A stretch of 28,663 nt of DNA from an uncultured Collinsella sp. (GTDB taxonomy: Bacteria > Actinomycetota > Coriobacteriia > Coriobacteriales > Coriobacteriaceae). The first letter of the stretch is position 1. Every line of letters begins with the position of its first letter. This document shows positions 8,339 to 16,740 of this stretch, one piece after another. The translations under genes and the position numbers were made by a program. Under the pieces are notes generated by a model that worked only from the letters and a program-made list of their open reading frames with translations, searched no databases and was not told the DNA's origin. Location: positions 1-28,663 of the forward strand of contig UQTN01000010.1 in the NCBI GenBank assembly GCA_900543945.1, in the 5' to 3' direction.

Positions 8339-9238
8339 TTACATATGGCGCTCCAGGAAGCGGAAGGCTAGGCGGATCCAGGGACGGACGGAAACCTGCT
8401 TGTCCTCGTTGTCGACCGCGGTGTTGGCGTTGCCGAGCGAAAGGCCGTGGCCGCCCTGGTCAAAGACGTGCATCTCGCATGCGACGCCCTCCTCGGCCAT
8501 GCGCTGCGCAAACGGATAGGCCTGCGCGATCGGCGCCGTCTTATCGTCGGACACGCCCCACACAAAGGTCGGGGGCATCTGACGCGAAACGTGCGTGGTA
8601 GGGCAAATGTCGGCCAGGTGCTCATCGGTCGCCTCGCCGCCCGTCACCATCGACAGATAGTCGTTGAGCAAATCGCGCCCCGTCTTGCCACCCGTCTTGG
8701 GCACGCGCAGGTCGATGCGCGGGTCGCGCGTCTGCATATCGCGCACATAGGCAAGGTCGAGCAACGGATAGCCCAGCACCACGGCGTCGGGACGAATATC
8801 CTCCGGACGAGCCCCGGCAAGGCCCGCGAAGGGTCCGGTCTTCCACTGCGTTGCCAACGAGGCGCAGATCATGCCGCCCGCCGAGAAACCCACGATGCAC
8901 ACGCGCTTGGGATCGACATGCCACTCGTCGGCGTTGGCGCGCACGGTAGCGACCATCTTGGCGAGGTCCGCCTGCGGGTGCGGAAAGCTCACGTCGCCCG
9001 TGGCGCTCGTCACATAGTTGAGCACAAAGGCCTGGTAGCCGCGGTCCAAAAACGCAAACGCCACCGGGTCCTGCTCGTGCGGAGCGATATGCGTAAGCCC
9101 GCCTCCGCCGCAGATGATCACCGCGGGGCGGCGGCCATTGGGCTTGTCGGGCAGCGGCTCGGCACCCAGATACGTAAACGTCGCCGGATAATCCTCGGTC
9201 GGCTCCTCGCCCCACAGCGCATGGTTCTCAATAATCAT
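8339..9238 (-). CDS. Alpha/beta hydrolase (acetyl-esterase/lipase type)
   Basis: A 299-residue cytoplasmic serine hydrolase. The nucleophile elbow is GFSAGG (117-122, Ser119), the oxyanion region ICGGGGLTH (42-50) precedes it, and the remaining triad members are probably Asp231 or Asp232 in VSDDKTAP and His264 in QGGHGLS. This fits the Aes / BD-FAE esterase group that deacetylates xylo-oligosaccharides or cleaves small esters. The reading frame is open far upstream, through the oppositely oriented PTS gene, but the ATG at 9238 has GGAGGGAGCACCT in front and begins the homologous domain, so the upstream extension is rejected. Transcribed divergently from the PTS IIA gene. Confidence 0.85.
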   Translation of the reverse strand: MIIENHALWGEEPTEDYPATFTYLGAEPLPDKPNGRRPAVIICGGGGLTHIAPHEQDPVAFAFLDRGYQAFVLNYVTSATGDVSFPHPQADLAKMVATVRANADEWHVDPKRVCIVGFSAGGMICASLATQWKTGPFAGLAGARPEDIRPDAVVLGYPLLDLAYVRDMQTRDPRIDLRVPKTGGKTGRDLLNDYLSMVTGGEATDEHLADICPTTHVSRQMPPTFVWGVSDDKTAPIAQAYPFAQRMAEEGVACEMHVFDQGGHGLSLGNANTAVDNEDKQVSVRPWIRLAFRFLERHM

Positions 9239-9364
9239 AGGTGCTCCCTCCGTGCGATTCGTGCGCACTCGTTTTTCGCACCTTAGCGTACCCCACTTGA
9301 GCCCGCGGCGCAGAAACACCCCCGCAATAAGTTGGCCTTCAACTGATATATCACAAAATCGCTG

Positions 9365-9393
9365 TTCAGAGGCATCGTTAAGCAGCGTAAAAT
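9365..9393 (+). promoter_or_regulatory. Probable promoter of the PTS IIA gene
   Basis: TTCAGA and TAAAAT are separated by 17 bp. Transcription from here would start near 9400, leaving a leader of about 85 nt before the ATG at 9485 and almost none before the alternative ATG at 9407. Confidence 0.4.
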
Positions 9394-9484
9394 AGGAGCG
9401 CTGACCATGCTGGGAAACACGTACGAAACGTTTCCGGCAAACCACACGCGTGCAACATGCACGCCTGATACGTTGGAGGCATCT

Positions 9485-10048
9485 ATGGGTCTGCTCGATT
9501 CGCTCAAGTCCACGTTCACTTCGTCGGGCGAGGCGTCCGTTCCGCCCGCAGCAAGCTTCGCCACCCGCGAAGGCGTCATCTACGCTCCCGTCAACGGCGT
9601 GCTCGTCAATCTGAGTGAGGTTCCCGACGAGACCATCGCCTCGGGCATGCTCGGCCAGGGCTACGGCATCGAGCCCATTACCGACACCATCTATGCGCCC
9701 GCCAACGGCCGCATCGGCGCCACCACCGTCACCAACCACTCCATCGGCATGATCACCGAGGACGGTCTTCGCGTGTTCATCCATGTTGGCCTGGGCACCG
9801 TGGAAATGAACGGCAAGGGTTTTGCCCGCTTTGTCGAGATGGGCGACACGGTCAAGGCCGGCCAGCCGCTCATCAGCTTCGATCGCGAGGCCATCAAGGC
9901 CGCCGGTCACGAGGACATCGTGACCGTCATCATCTCTGAGCTCGACCGCCTCAAGAGCATCGACCACGTCGGCGAGTCTGGCACGCTTATCGGCGGCAAT
10001 CCGCTCGTCAAGCTTGGCGATCCGCTGCTGGTTGCCAAGACCAAGTAG
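9485..10048 (+). CDS. PTS glucose-type IIA component
   Basis: A 187-residue Crr/IIA-Glc-like phosphocarrier, which takes a phosphate from HPr and passes it to a IIB domain, and in many bacteria also regulates carbon use. The central fold is clear: VIYAPVNGVLVNLSEVPDE, then TNHSIGM with His85 (matching E. coli His75) and FIHVGLGTVEMNGKGF with His100 (matching the phosphorylated His90). It has about 20 extra N-terminal residues relative to E. coli Crr. GGAGG is well placed before 9485; an in-frame ATG at 9407 with AGGAG also exists and cannot be wholly excluded. It is monocistronic, with a strong terminator after it and no IIB or IIC gene nearby, so it presumably serves several permeases. Confidence 0.88.
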   Translation: MGLLDSLKSTFTSSGEASVPPAASFATREGVIYAPVNGVLVNLSEVPDETIASGMLGQGYGIEPITDTIYAPANGRIGATTVTNHSIGMITEDGLRVFIHVGLGTVEMNGKGFARFVEMGDTVKAGQPLISFDREAIKAAGHEDIVTVIISELDRLKSIDHVGESGTLIGGNPLVKLGDPLLVAKTK

Positions 10049-10085
10049 CCAGGCCCCGCGCCACACAGCCAAAAGGCACCTCGTC

Positions 10086-10120
10086 AAGCGCCCGCGACCA
10101 TTTGGCCGCGGGCGCTTTTC
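10086..10120 (+). terminator. Intrinsic terminator after PTS IIA
   Basis: A 14-bp stem with one mismatch (AAGCGCCCGCG arm at the left) and an ATTT loop is followed by TTTTCGTTT. Confidence 0.9.
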
Positions 10121-10174
10121 GTTTGAAAAACCATCCCGCCAATGCCTTATCTGTATAGCCCAAATGAGCCGAGC

Positions 10175-10183
10175 TGCTAGAAT
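10175..10183 (+). promoter_or_regulatory. Extended -10 promoter element for asnS
   Basis: TGCTAGAAT is an extended -10 box 47 bp before the asnS start. No convincing -35 is seen at the usual distance, which is common for extended -10 promoters. Confidence 0.4.
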
Positions 10184-10229
10184 ATCGAACTGTATGGATA
10201 ACTATCATTCAACCGTTATGGGAGGATAC

Positions 10230-11633
10230 GTGAACCGCACCAAAATCGCGCAGCTCTATGCCGATGCCGAGTCGCTCGGCGGCCAGACCGTCACCGTCGC
10301 CGGCTGGGTCAAGTCCGTCCGCGACATGAAGAACTTTGGCTTTGTCACGCTCAACGACGGCAGCTGCTTCCGCGACCTGCAGGTCGTCATGAACCGCGAG
10401 GCGCTCGACAACTACGACGAGATCGCCCATCAAAACGTCTCGGCCGCACTCATTTGCACCGGCACCGTCAAGCTGACCCCCGATGCGCCCCAGCCCTTCG
10501 AGCTTTCTGCCGCCTCCATCGAGGTCGAGGGCACGAGTGCCCCGGATTACCCGCTGCAGAAGAAGCGCGCAACCGTCGAGTTCCTGCGCACCCAGCAGCA
10601 CCTGCGCCCGCGCACCAACCTGTTCCGCGCCGTGTTCCGCATCCGCTCTGTCGCGGCCGCTGCCATCCACCGCTTCTTCCAGGAGCAGGGCTTTGTCTAC
10701 GTCAACACCCCCATCATCACCACGAGTGACTGCGAGGGCGCCGGCGAGATGTTCCGCGTGACCACGCTCGACCCCAAAAATCCGCCCCTCACCGAGTCCG
10801 GCGAGGTCGACTGGAGCCAGGACTTCTTTGGCAAGCACGCAAGCCTTACCGTATCCGGCCAGCTCAACGCCGAGAACTTCGCCATGGCCTTTGGCGACGT
10901 GTACACCTTTGGCCCCACCTTCCGCGCCGAGAACTCCAACACCACGCGCCATGCCGCCGAGTTTTGGATGATCGAGCCCGAGATGGCCTTCGCCGACCTC
11001 AACGACTACATGGATAACGCTGAGGCCATGCTCAAGTACGTCCTCAAGGACGTCATGGCAACCTGCCCCGACGAGCTCAATATGCTCAACAAGTTTGTGG
11101 ACAAGGGTTTGCTCGAGCGCCTAGACCACGTGGCAAACTCCGACTTTGCCCGCGTCACCTATACCGAGGCCGTCGAGATCCTGGAGCAGGCCGTCGCCGC
11201 CGGTCACAAGTTTGACTATCCCGTGAGCTGGGGCATTGACCTGCAGACCGAGCACGAGCGTTTCCTGACCGAGGAGCACTTTAAGCGCCCGACCTTCGTG
11301 ACCGACTACCCGGCCGAGATCAAGGCCTTCTACATGCGCATGAACGAGGACGGCAAGACCGTCGCCGCCGCCGACTGCCTGGTGCCGGGCATCGGCGAGA
11401 TCATCGGTGGCTCCCAGCGCGAGGAGCGCCTGGATCTGCTCGAGGCCCGCATCAAGGACCTGGGCATGAATCCCGAGCAGTACAAGTACTACCTTGACCT
11501 GCGCCGCTACGGTTCCTGCAAGCACGCCGGCTACGGTCTGGGCTTCGAGCGCTTGGTGATGTACCTCACCGGCGTGGGCAACATCCGCGACGTCCTGCCG
11601 CACCCGCGCACCGTGGGCAACGCTGACTTCTAA
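10230..11633 (+). CDS. asnS: Asparaginyl-tRNA synthetase
   Basis: A 467-residue class IIb aminoacyl-tRNA synthetase that charges tRNA-Asn with asparagine in the cytoplasm. The N-terminal OB-fold anticodon-binding domain (VTVAGWVKSVRDMKNFGFV) is followed by the catalytic domain with motif 2 (FRAENSNTTRHAAEFWMIE) and motif 3 (GYGLGFERLVMYLTG). The length is almost identical to E. coli AsnRS (466). I chose GTG at 10230 because GGGAGG lies just before it and homologous proteins start near here; an ATG at 10218 is four codons earlier but contains the ribosome binding site. The frame is also open further upstream through the preceding terminator, which is not coding. Flanked by terminators on both sides, so monocistronic. 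Confidence 0.96.
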   Translation: MNRTKIAQLYADAESLGGQTVTVAGWVKSVRDMKNFGFVTLNDGSCFRDLQVVMNREALDNYDEIAHQNVSAALICTGTVKLTPDAPQPFELSAASIEVEGTSAPDYPLQKKRATVEFLRTQQHLRPRTNLFRAVFRIRSVAAAAIHRFFQEQGFVYVNTPIITTSDCEGAGEMFRVTTLDPKNPPLTESGEVDWSQDFFGKHASLTVSGQLNAENFAMAFGDVYTFGPTFRAENSNTTRHAAEFWMIEPEMAFADLNDYMDNAEAMLKYVLKDVMATCPDELNMLNKFVDKGLLERLDHVANSDFARVTYTEAVEILEQAVAAGHKFDYPVSWGIDLQTEHERFLTEEHFKRPTFVTDYPAEIKAFYMRMNEDGKTVAAADCLVPGIGEIIGGSQREERLDLLEARIKDLGMNPEQYKYYLDLRRYGSCKHAGYGLGFERLVMYLTGVGNIRDVLPHPRTVGNADF

Positions 11634-11678
11634 TCATCGGGCACTAGCTCGCGTCGCCACGTGCAACACTCATCGCAC

Positions 11679-11712
11679 AAGCGCCTCTCGGCAAGCCGAG
11701 GGGCGCTTTTTT
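11679..11712 (+). terminator. Intrinsic terminator after asnS
   Basis: A 14-bp stem with one G-U pair and a two-base loop (AAGCGCC arm) is followed by six T residues. Confidence 0.92.
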
Positions 11713-11888
11713 CAACAGCATCCGTCAAGCTTTTGGCAAGTTTTTGGTCAGTTGGGCAGGGCTGTTGAAAACTCGACCCGCCGCTTGCCGACGGCTACCG
11801 ACCGCCCAGGGCGTCCTGCACCCCTGGGAAAGCCCCGCGTCCTAGGCTCCATACCGTCGCCACCCAAAACGGAAAGGACGTGGGCGCC

Positions 11889-12677
11889 ATGACCGAAGCC
11901 GTTGTTGAAAACTACGAGACCACGACCAGGGGCTCCGCCTCGATGGCAGCCTATCGCGCCGTACGCATCCTGCAGCTTTTGAGCGAGAACACCGGCGAGG
12001 ACAAGGCGCTGCTTTCCGACGAGCTGGTCGAGCTCCTCGCCCATCCCGACGACCCCGCCCGCATGCCCATCTCGGCGGCACGCCGCAGCATCTATACCTC
12101 GATATCCGCACTTCGTCACGCCGGATACGAAATCGACTATAAACGCGGCGTGGGCTATCGGCTCCTCACCCGCCCGCTTGCTGACGAGGAGATCATACGG
12201 CTCCATGGCATGGTCATGCGCAACCGATCGACGCCCATAGCCATTCGAAAAAGCATGGCGCAGCACCTGGTCGCCATGGCGAGCGCCGATGTTCGCGGCT
12301 ATCTCGATATGCCCGAACCGACACCGGCCGCCAACGACGTGCCCGTCAAGACAACGCGTCCGCGCGCCAATCGTATCGACACGTGCGAGCTCGTCGAACA
12401 GGCTATCGACCATGGAACAACTGTCAGCTTTGATATCTCAAACGTCCTGACCCGAGGCGAAACCGAGGTGGTGCGGATGACGGTCCGGCCCTTTGCCATC
12501 AGGCAACGCGATGGCGTCTCGTATCTGCTGGGAACGGTCTACGACACCCGAGGCGCCGATGACACCCTGCGCACCGTTGAGGTCAGCCGCATGAGAAACG
12601 TCAGCACGCGTTTGCTCGACGGCAAGAAACTCTTTGCCGCGCTAGATGAAGAAGACAGTCCCGCGCCCGCAGCGTAA
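11889..12677 (+). CDS. HTH/WYL-domain transcriptional regulator
   Basis: A 262-residue regulator. The N-terminal third carries a winged-helix DNA-binding domain: VRILQLLSENTG, then ARRSIYTSISALRHAGYEI, which is the recognition helix and wing of the DeoR/YafY type. The C-terminal half (about 145-240: TVSFDISNVL, VRMTVRPFAIRQRDGVSYLLGTV, LRTVEVSRMRNV) matches the WYL ligand-sensing domain, here with Ser-Tyr-Leu in place of Trp-Tyr-Leu. WYL domains sense nucleic acids or small ligands. AAAGGA lies ten bases before ATG 11889; a GTG at 11880 would be too close to it. Its target is unknown; the ABC transporter that begins 159 bp downstream is a candidate by position only. Confidence 0.78.
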   Translation: MTEAVVENYETTTRGSASMAAYRAVRILQLLSENTGEDKALLSDELVELLAHPDDPARMPISAARRSIYTSISALRHAGYEIDYKRGVGYRLLTRPLADEEIIRLHGMVMRNRSTPIAIRKSMAQHLVAMASADVRGYLDMPEPTPAANDVPVKTTRPRANRIDTCELVEQAIDHGTTVSFDISNVLTRGETEVVRMTVRPFAIRQRDGVSYLLGTVYDTRGADDTLRTVEVSRMRNVSTRLLDGKKLFAALDEEDSPAPAA

Positions 12678-12745
12678 GCCCCGTTGCCGTCCGTCGTTCC
12701 TCAGCACCGCCCATCCGGTTCAGTATTAAAAAACCCGCCAGGTTA

Positions 12746-12773
12746 TTGTAAAAATGGACATCGGCGTTACTAT
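12746..12773 (+). promoter_or_regulatory. Possible promoter of the ABC transporter operon
   Basis: TTGTAA (12746-12751) and TACTAT (12768-12773) are 16 bp apart; TATAGT at 12771-12776 would be the alternative -10 with 19-bp spacing. A small TGCACT/AGTGCA hairpin lies between this and the start codon. Confidence 0.35.
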
Positions 12774-12836
12774 AGTCCCACTTGCACTTTTTCCTAGTGC
12801 AGTGTTTCCAGCCATTTTTATACTGGGGGTAATGAT

Positions 12837-13817
12837 ATGAAGGACATCACCATCAGCCGCAGGAGCCTTCTTGTCTCCGCTGGCCTGCTCGCGCTCGCTC
12901 CGCTCGCCGGATGCGGCGGCAACTCTGGTTCTGGCTCCGCTGCCGCCGGTTCCGACTACACCATCGGCGTTCTGCAGCTCACCGAGCACTCCGCGCTCGA
13001 TGCCGCCAACGACGGCTTCGTCAAGGCCATCAAGAAGAGCGGTCTCAAGGTCAAGATCGACCAGAAGAACGCCCAGAACGACCAGTCCACGTGTAAGTCC
13101 ATTGCCGACAAGTTCGTAGGCGACGGCGTCAACCTGATCTACGCCATCGCTACGCCCGCCGCGCAGGCTGCCGCCGGCGCCACCGCTGATATCCCCATCG
13201 TTGGCTGCGCCATCACCGACTACGCCGCTTCCGGCCTGGTCCAGGACAACGACAAGCCCGGCACCAACGTCACGGGCGCTTCCGACCTCACCCCGGTCGC
13301 CGAGCAGCTCGAGATGATGCAGAAGGTCCTGCCCGACGTTAAGAAGGTCGGCCTGCTCTACTGCACCGCCGAGTCCAACTCCGACGTCCAGATCAAGGCC
13401 GCCAAGAAGGAACTCGACAAGCTGGGCCTCGAGTACACTGACTTCACCGTCTCGAGCTCCAACGAGATTCAGTCCGTCGTCGAGTCTGCCGTGGGCAAGG
13501 TCGACGCGCTGTACTCCCCCACCGACAACACCATCGCCGCGGGTGCCTCGCAGGTCGGCCAGATCTGCAAGGAGAACAAGCTCCCCTTCGTGACTGGCGA
13601 GGAGGGCATGTGCAAGGCCGGCGGCGTGTTCACCCTCTCCATCAACTACGAGGACCTGGGCTACGTTGCAGGCGAGATGGCCGTTAAGATCCTGAAGGGC
13701 GAGGCCAAGCCCGAGGATATGCCGATCAAGCACCTCTCGAGCAAGGACCTGGTCGTCGTCAAAAACGACGAGATGGCCGAGGCCCTGGGTATCGACCTTT
13801 CCGCTCTGGACGCGTAG
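12837..13817 (+). CDS. ABC transporter substrate-binding lipoprotein (TrpX-like, COG2984 type)
   Basis: A 326-residue periplasmic-binding-protein fold protein anchored outside the membrane as a lipoprotein. The signal region contains SRRSLLVSAG, a hydrophobic core and the lipobox LAGC with Cys26 as the lipidated residue, followed by a Gly/Ser/Ala linker. The mature domain (YTIGVLQLTEHSALDAANDG, NLIYAIATPAAQAA, DIPIVGCAITDY, LYSPTDNTIAAG) is typical of the ABC_sub_bind / TrpX family. Members are reported to bind tryptophan in streptococci, while others have unknown ligands. The twin arginine at residues 8-9 might allow Tat export. First gene of a three-gene importer; a 204-bp gap with a hairpin separates it from the permease, as often seen where binding proteins are made in excess. 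Confidence 0.9.
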   Translation: MKDITISRRSLLVSAGLLALAPLAGCGGNSGSGSAAAGSDYTIGVLQLTEHSALDAANDGFVKAIKKSGLKVKIDQKNAQNDQSTCKSIADKFVGDGVNLIYAIATPAAQAAAGATADIPIVGCAITDYAASGLVQDNDKPGTNVTGASDLTPVAEQLEMMQKVLPDVKKVGLLYCTAESNSDVQIKAAKKELDKLGLEYTDFTVSSSNEIQSVVESAVGKVDALYSPTDNTIAAGASQVGQICKENKLPFVTGEEGMCKAGGVFTLSINYEDLGYVAGEMAVKILKGEAKPEDMPIKHLSSKDLVVVKNDEMAEALGIDLSALDA

Positions 13818-13888
13818 CGCCATGCGCGATAACGCGTCTAGGGCCCGCACGCGCGCTACTGTTGCGTTATTCAATATCTGAGTCATTG

Positions 13889-13917
13889 GGGCGAACGCTA
13901 AAGACCGGCGTTCGCCC
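13889..13917 (+). terminator. Intercistronic hairpin in the ABC operon
   Basis: A perfect 10-bp stem (GGGCGAACGC and complement, 9-nt loop) is followed by TGCTTGTTT. It is probably a partial terminator or 3'-end stabiliser that keeps the binding-protein mRNA more abundant than the permease mRNA. The rest of 13818-14021 shows no gene. Confidence 0.55.
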
Positions 13918-14021
13918 TGCTTGTTTCAGGTAAAACAAAACGTCTGTCCATCGCTCTTTTATGCAGTGGTACCGCTATTATGGAAAATCACGTGTCCACC
14001 CTATCCTAGGAGGTATGAAGC

Positions 14022-14945
14022 ATGCTCATTGCATTGCAGGGCGCCGTTTCGCAGGGCGTCCTCTGGGGCATCATGGTGCTCGGCGTGTTTATCACGTTCC
14101 GCCTGCTCGACATCCCCGATATGACCTGCGACGGCAGCTTTGCCCTCGGCGGCTGTGTTTGCGCCGTGCTCATCGTCAACAATAACGTCGACCCCTTGCT
14201 CGCCGTGCTGGCCGGCATGTGCGCCGGTGCCATTGCCGGCGCCGTCACGGGCATCTTGACCACCGTCTTTGAGATTCCCGCAATCCTCGCCGGAATCCTT
14301 ACGCAGATCAGTCTGTGGTCCATCAACCTGCGCATCATGGGCAAATCAAACACGCCCATCCTTGCCAAGGGCACCATCTTCTCATCCGTCAGCCACATGA
14401 CGGGCCTGCCGCAGTCCACCGTTGCCATCATCCTGGGCATTGTGCTGGCCGTGGCCATCGTCGCCATCCTGTACTGGTTCTTTGGCACCGAGATCGGCTC
14501 GGCGCTGCGTGCCACCGGCAACAACGAGTACATGATCCGCGCCCTGGGCGTTAACACCAACACCACCAAGATGATTGCCCTCGTGCTCTCCAACGCCCTT
14601 ATCGGCCTTTCGGGTGCGCTCATCTGCCAGAGCCAGAAGTATGCCGATATCGGCATGGGCACCGGCGCCATCGTTATCGGTCTTGCCGCCATTGTTATCG
14701 GCGAGGTGCTCGGCCGCCTGCTGCCCGGCGGTCTGACGCAGTTTAGCGTCCGTCTTGCCTCCGCCGTCTTTGGCTCCGTGGTCTACTTCCTTATTCGCGC
14801 CATCGTGCTGCAGCTGGGCATGGACGCCAACGACATGAAGCTGCTCTCCGCCGTAATCGTTGCCGTGGCCCTGTGCGTGCCCGTGGTTTGGGAGCGCTAT
14901 AAGCTCCGCAGCTCCTACACGAGGGGAGATGAGGCAGATGCTTAA
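14022..14945 (+). CDS. ABC transporter permease (TrpY-like, COG4120 type)
   Basis: A 307-residue integral membrane protein with about eight to nine hydrophobic segments, of the branched-chain-amino-acid/BPD_transp_2 permease class. Typical features are FRLLDIPDMTCDGSFALGG near the N-terminus, which matches TrpY-type permeases, the conserved GTEIGSALRATGNNEYMIRALG loop, and GLAAIVIGEVLGR. AGGAGG lies nine bases before the ATG. It overlaps the ATPase gene by eight bases. It forms the translocation channel for the solute delivered by the upstream lipoprotein. Confidence 0.9.
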   Translation: MLIALQGAVSQGVLWGIMVLGVFITFRLLDIPDMTCDGSFALGGCVCAVLIVNNNVDPLLAVLAGMCAGAIAGAVTGILTTVFEIPAILAGILTQISLWSINLRIMGKSNTPILAKGTIFSSVSHMTGLPQSTVAIILGIVLAVAIVAILYWFFGTEIGSALRATGNNEYMIRALGVNTNTTKMIALVLSNALIGLSGALICQSQKYADIGMGTGAIVIGLAAIVIGEVLGRLLPGGLTQFSVRLASAVFGSVVYFLIRAIVLQLGMDANDMKLLSAVIVAVALCVPVVWERYKLRSSYTRGDEADA

Positions 14946-15732
14946 GCTCTCGCACGTCAAGAAGACCTTTAACAAGGGCACCGTCACCGAGAAGCGCGCT
15001 CTTACCGGCGTCGACCTCACTCTGAATGATGGCGACTTTGTAACCGTGATTGGTGGCAACGGCGCCGGCAAGTCCACGTTGCTCAACATGATCGCCGGCG
15101 TATATCCGCTCGATTCGGGCGTTATCGAGCTCGACGGCACCGACATCTCGCGTCTGAGCGAGTCGCAGCGCGCCAAGTACCTGGGCCGTGTGTTCCAGGA
15201 CCCCATGCGCGGCACCGCAGCCGACATGCAGATTGCCGAGAACCTGGCCCTCGCCAAGCGCCGCGGCCAGCGCCGCGGTCTTTCGTGGGGCGTTACCAAG
15301 GCCGAGAAGGACGAGTACGTTAAGCTGCTCAAACGCCTGGACCTTGGCCTGGACACACGCCTCAACGCCAAGGTCGGTCTGCTCTCGGGCGGCCAGCGCC
15401 AGGCACTCACCCTGCTGATGGCCACGCTCACCAAGCCGCGCCTGCTGCTGCTCGACGAGCACACCGCGGCCCTCGATCCCAAGACGGCTTCTAAGGTACT
15501 CAACCTGACCGAGGAGATTGTCGACGAGAACCACCTGACCACGCTCATGGTCACGCATAACATGAACGACGCCATCCGTCTGGGCAACCGTCTGATCATG
15601 ATGCACGAGGGCCATGTGATCTACGACGTGGCCGGCGACGAGAAAAAGTCGCTCACCGTCGCCGACCTGCTCCAGAAGTTCGAGGAGGTCTCGGGCGGCG
15701 AGCTCGCCAACGACCGCATGCTGCTGAGCTAA
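14938..15732 (+). CDS. ABC transporter ATP-binding protein (TrpZ-like)
   Basis: A 264-residue ABC ATPase energising the importer. Walker A GGNGAGKST (39-47), Q-loop Gln87 in VFQDP, signature LSGGQ (149-153), Walker B LLLLDEH (169-175, Glu174) and H-loop His207 (VTHNM) are all intact. The residues RGTAADMQIAENLALA after the Q-loop resemble the COG1101 group that partners with COG2984/COG4120 proteins. GAGGGGAG lies ahead of the ATG at 14938, inside the permease 3' end; an ATG at 14929 is possible but abuts that site. Last gene of the operon. Confidence 0.92.
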   Translation: MLKLSHVKKTFNKGTVTEKRALTGVDLTLNDGDFVTVIGGNGAGKSTLLNMIAGVYPLDSGVIELDGTDISRLSESQRAKYLGRVFQDPMRGTAADMQIAENLALAKRRGQRRGLSWGVTKAEKDEYVKLLKRLDLGLDTRLNAKVGLLSGGQRQALTLLMATLTKPRLLLLDEHTAALDPKTASKVLNLTEEIVDENHLTTLMVTHNMNDAIRLGNRLIMMHEGHVIYDVAGDEKKSLTVADLLQKFEEVSGGELANDRMLLS

Positions 15733-15740
15733 CGACCTAG

Positions 15741-15781
15741 AAAACCACCACAAAGGGGACAGGCACCTTTGTGGTGGTTTT
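15741..15781 (+). repeat. Family A palindromic repeat, copy 1
   Basis: Arms AAAACCACCACAAAGG and CCTTTGTGGTGGTTTT enclose GGACAGGCA. It lies eight bases after the ATPase stop codon. A conventional terminator follows separately at 15806, so this hairpin is additional to it. Confidence 0.85.
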
Positions 15782-15805
15782 CGTTAACCCTTATATCGAG
15801 CGCAG

Positions 15806-15837
15806 AAGCCCGTCCAATGTGATCGGACGGGCTTTTT
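15806..15837 (+). terminator. Intrinsic terminator of the ABC operon
   Basis: AAGCCCGTCC pairs perfectly with GGACGGGCTT across a 9-nt loop and is followed by a run of Ts. Confidence 0.88.
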
Positions 15838-15879
15838 GGTGGGTATCATGGTTGGACGATCATGAGGAGGTTTCCCTAC

Positions 15880-16647
15880 ATGGAATTGTTTGAGCCAATT
15901 CTTCATTTCTTTGCACAACGATGGGTCCACAACATCATCTGGGCAGGTATCTTGGCTATCGGCACGGCCGTTGCCGCCAAGATCGCGTCCAAGACCCTGC
16001 ACCACCTGCTTAGCCGCGACGACAACCCACTCCCTTCATCAAGCATCTTCATCAACATCGCGCGCGCCGTCATATGGACGATCGGCGGCAGCTTTATCCT
16101 CGACAACTGCTTTGGCATTAATGCAAACGCCCTCGTCGCCGCTCTTGGCGTCGGCGGCATCGCCATCTCACTCGGCTTTCAGGACACGCTTTCTAACCTT
16201 ATCGGCGGTATGCAGGTTACGTTTATGGGCATCATCAAGCCCGGCGACAATATCGAAGTCGGCGGCGTGTCGGGCGTGGTCCAAGATATCACCTGGCGCC
16301 ATACGACTATCGAGGACGCCTGCGGGCAGACCATCATCGTCCCCAATTCAAACATCTCCAAGAACACGCTCGTGCACTTGATGCCCTTTGGGCGCGTTGC
16401 CGTGCCCGTTGCCGTAAAGGACACGTCCAAGTGGGCCTCGTTGGACGCGCTGGCAGATGAGCTTACCGACGCCACCAAGACCGCTGTGCTTCCTATCTCT
16501 GGCTTTGACAAGGAGCCGTACGTGCTCTTTAGCGAGATCGGCGACTTTGGCGTCAAGGGCAAAATCATCTTTATCGTCAGCGACGACAGCACCACTTTCA
16601 CGGCAGCCGACGCCTGCATCCGCGCCATCGCCCCCATCATCGCCTAA
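15880..16647 (+). CDS. MscS-family mechanosensitive channel
   Basis: A 255-residue small-conductance mechanosensitive channel protein that relieves osmotic downshock. The N-terminus has hydrophobic segments around 15-35 and 55-75, and the pore helix follows (VAALGVGGIAISLGFQDTLSNLIGG), giving the TM3 Gly/Ala pattern of MscS. The beta domain (KPGDNIEVGGVSGVVQDITWRHTTI, GQTIIVPNSNI) is clear. GAGGAGG is nine bases before the ATG at 15880; an ATG at 15862 overlaps that site. The C-terminal cytoplasmic domain is of ordinary length. The stop codon TAA lies inside the left arm of a family A repeat. Confidence 0.92.
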   Translation: MELFEPILHFFAQRWVHNIIWAGILAIGTAVAAKIASKTLHHLLSRDDNPLPSSSIFINIARAVIWTIGGSFILDNCFGINANALVAALGVGGIAISLGFQDTLSNLIGGMQVTFMGIIKPGDNIEVGGVSGVVQDITWRHTTIEDACGQTIIVPNSNISKNTLVHLMPFGRVAVPVAVKDTSKWASLDALADELTDATKTAVLPISGFDKEPYVLFSEIGDFGVKGKIIFIVSDDSTTFTAADACIRAIAPIIA

Positions 16648-16685
16648 ACCACCGCAAAGGGGACAGGCGCCTTTGTGGTGGTTTT
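16646..16685 (+). repeat. Family A palindromic repeat, copy 2
   Basis: Arms AAACCACCGCAAAGG and CCTTTGTGGTGGTTT with loop GGACAGGCG. It includes the last two bases of the mscS stop codon, so the repeat supplies the gene end. No other terminator follows before the next gene. Confidence 0.85.
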
Positions 16686-16740
16686 CATTCGTGGTACCAT
16701 GGTTGATATCGTTGTTTAAACGACTAAGGGAGTAGACACC

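Noticed and set aside
9239..10087. Upstream extension of the alpha/beta hydrolase frame to 10087
   Set aside because: It runs antisense through the PTS IIA gene; the ATG at 9238 has a proper ribosome binding site and starts the conserved domain.
13964..13980. GTGGTACCGC, resembling the core of a T-box riboswitch, before the permease gene
   Set aside because: It lies inside the operon after the first gene. No specifier stem, Stem I or downstream terminator/antiterminator pair is seen; GGTACC is a small palindrome by chance.
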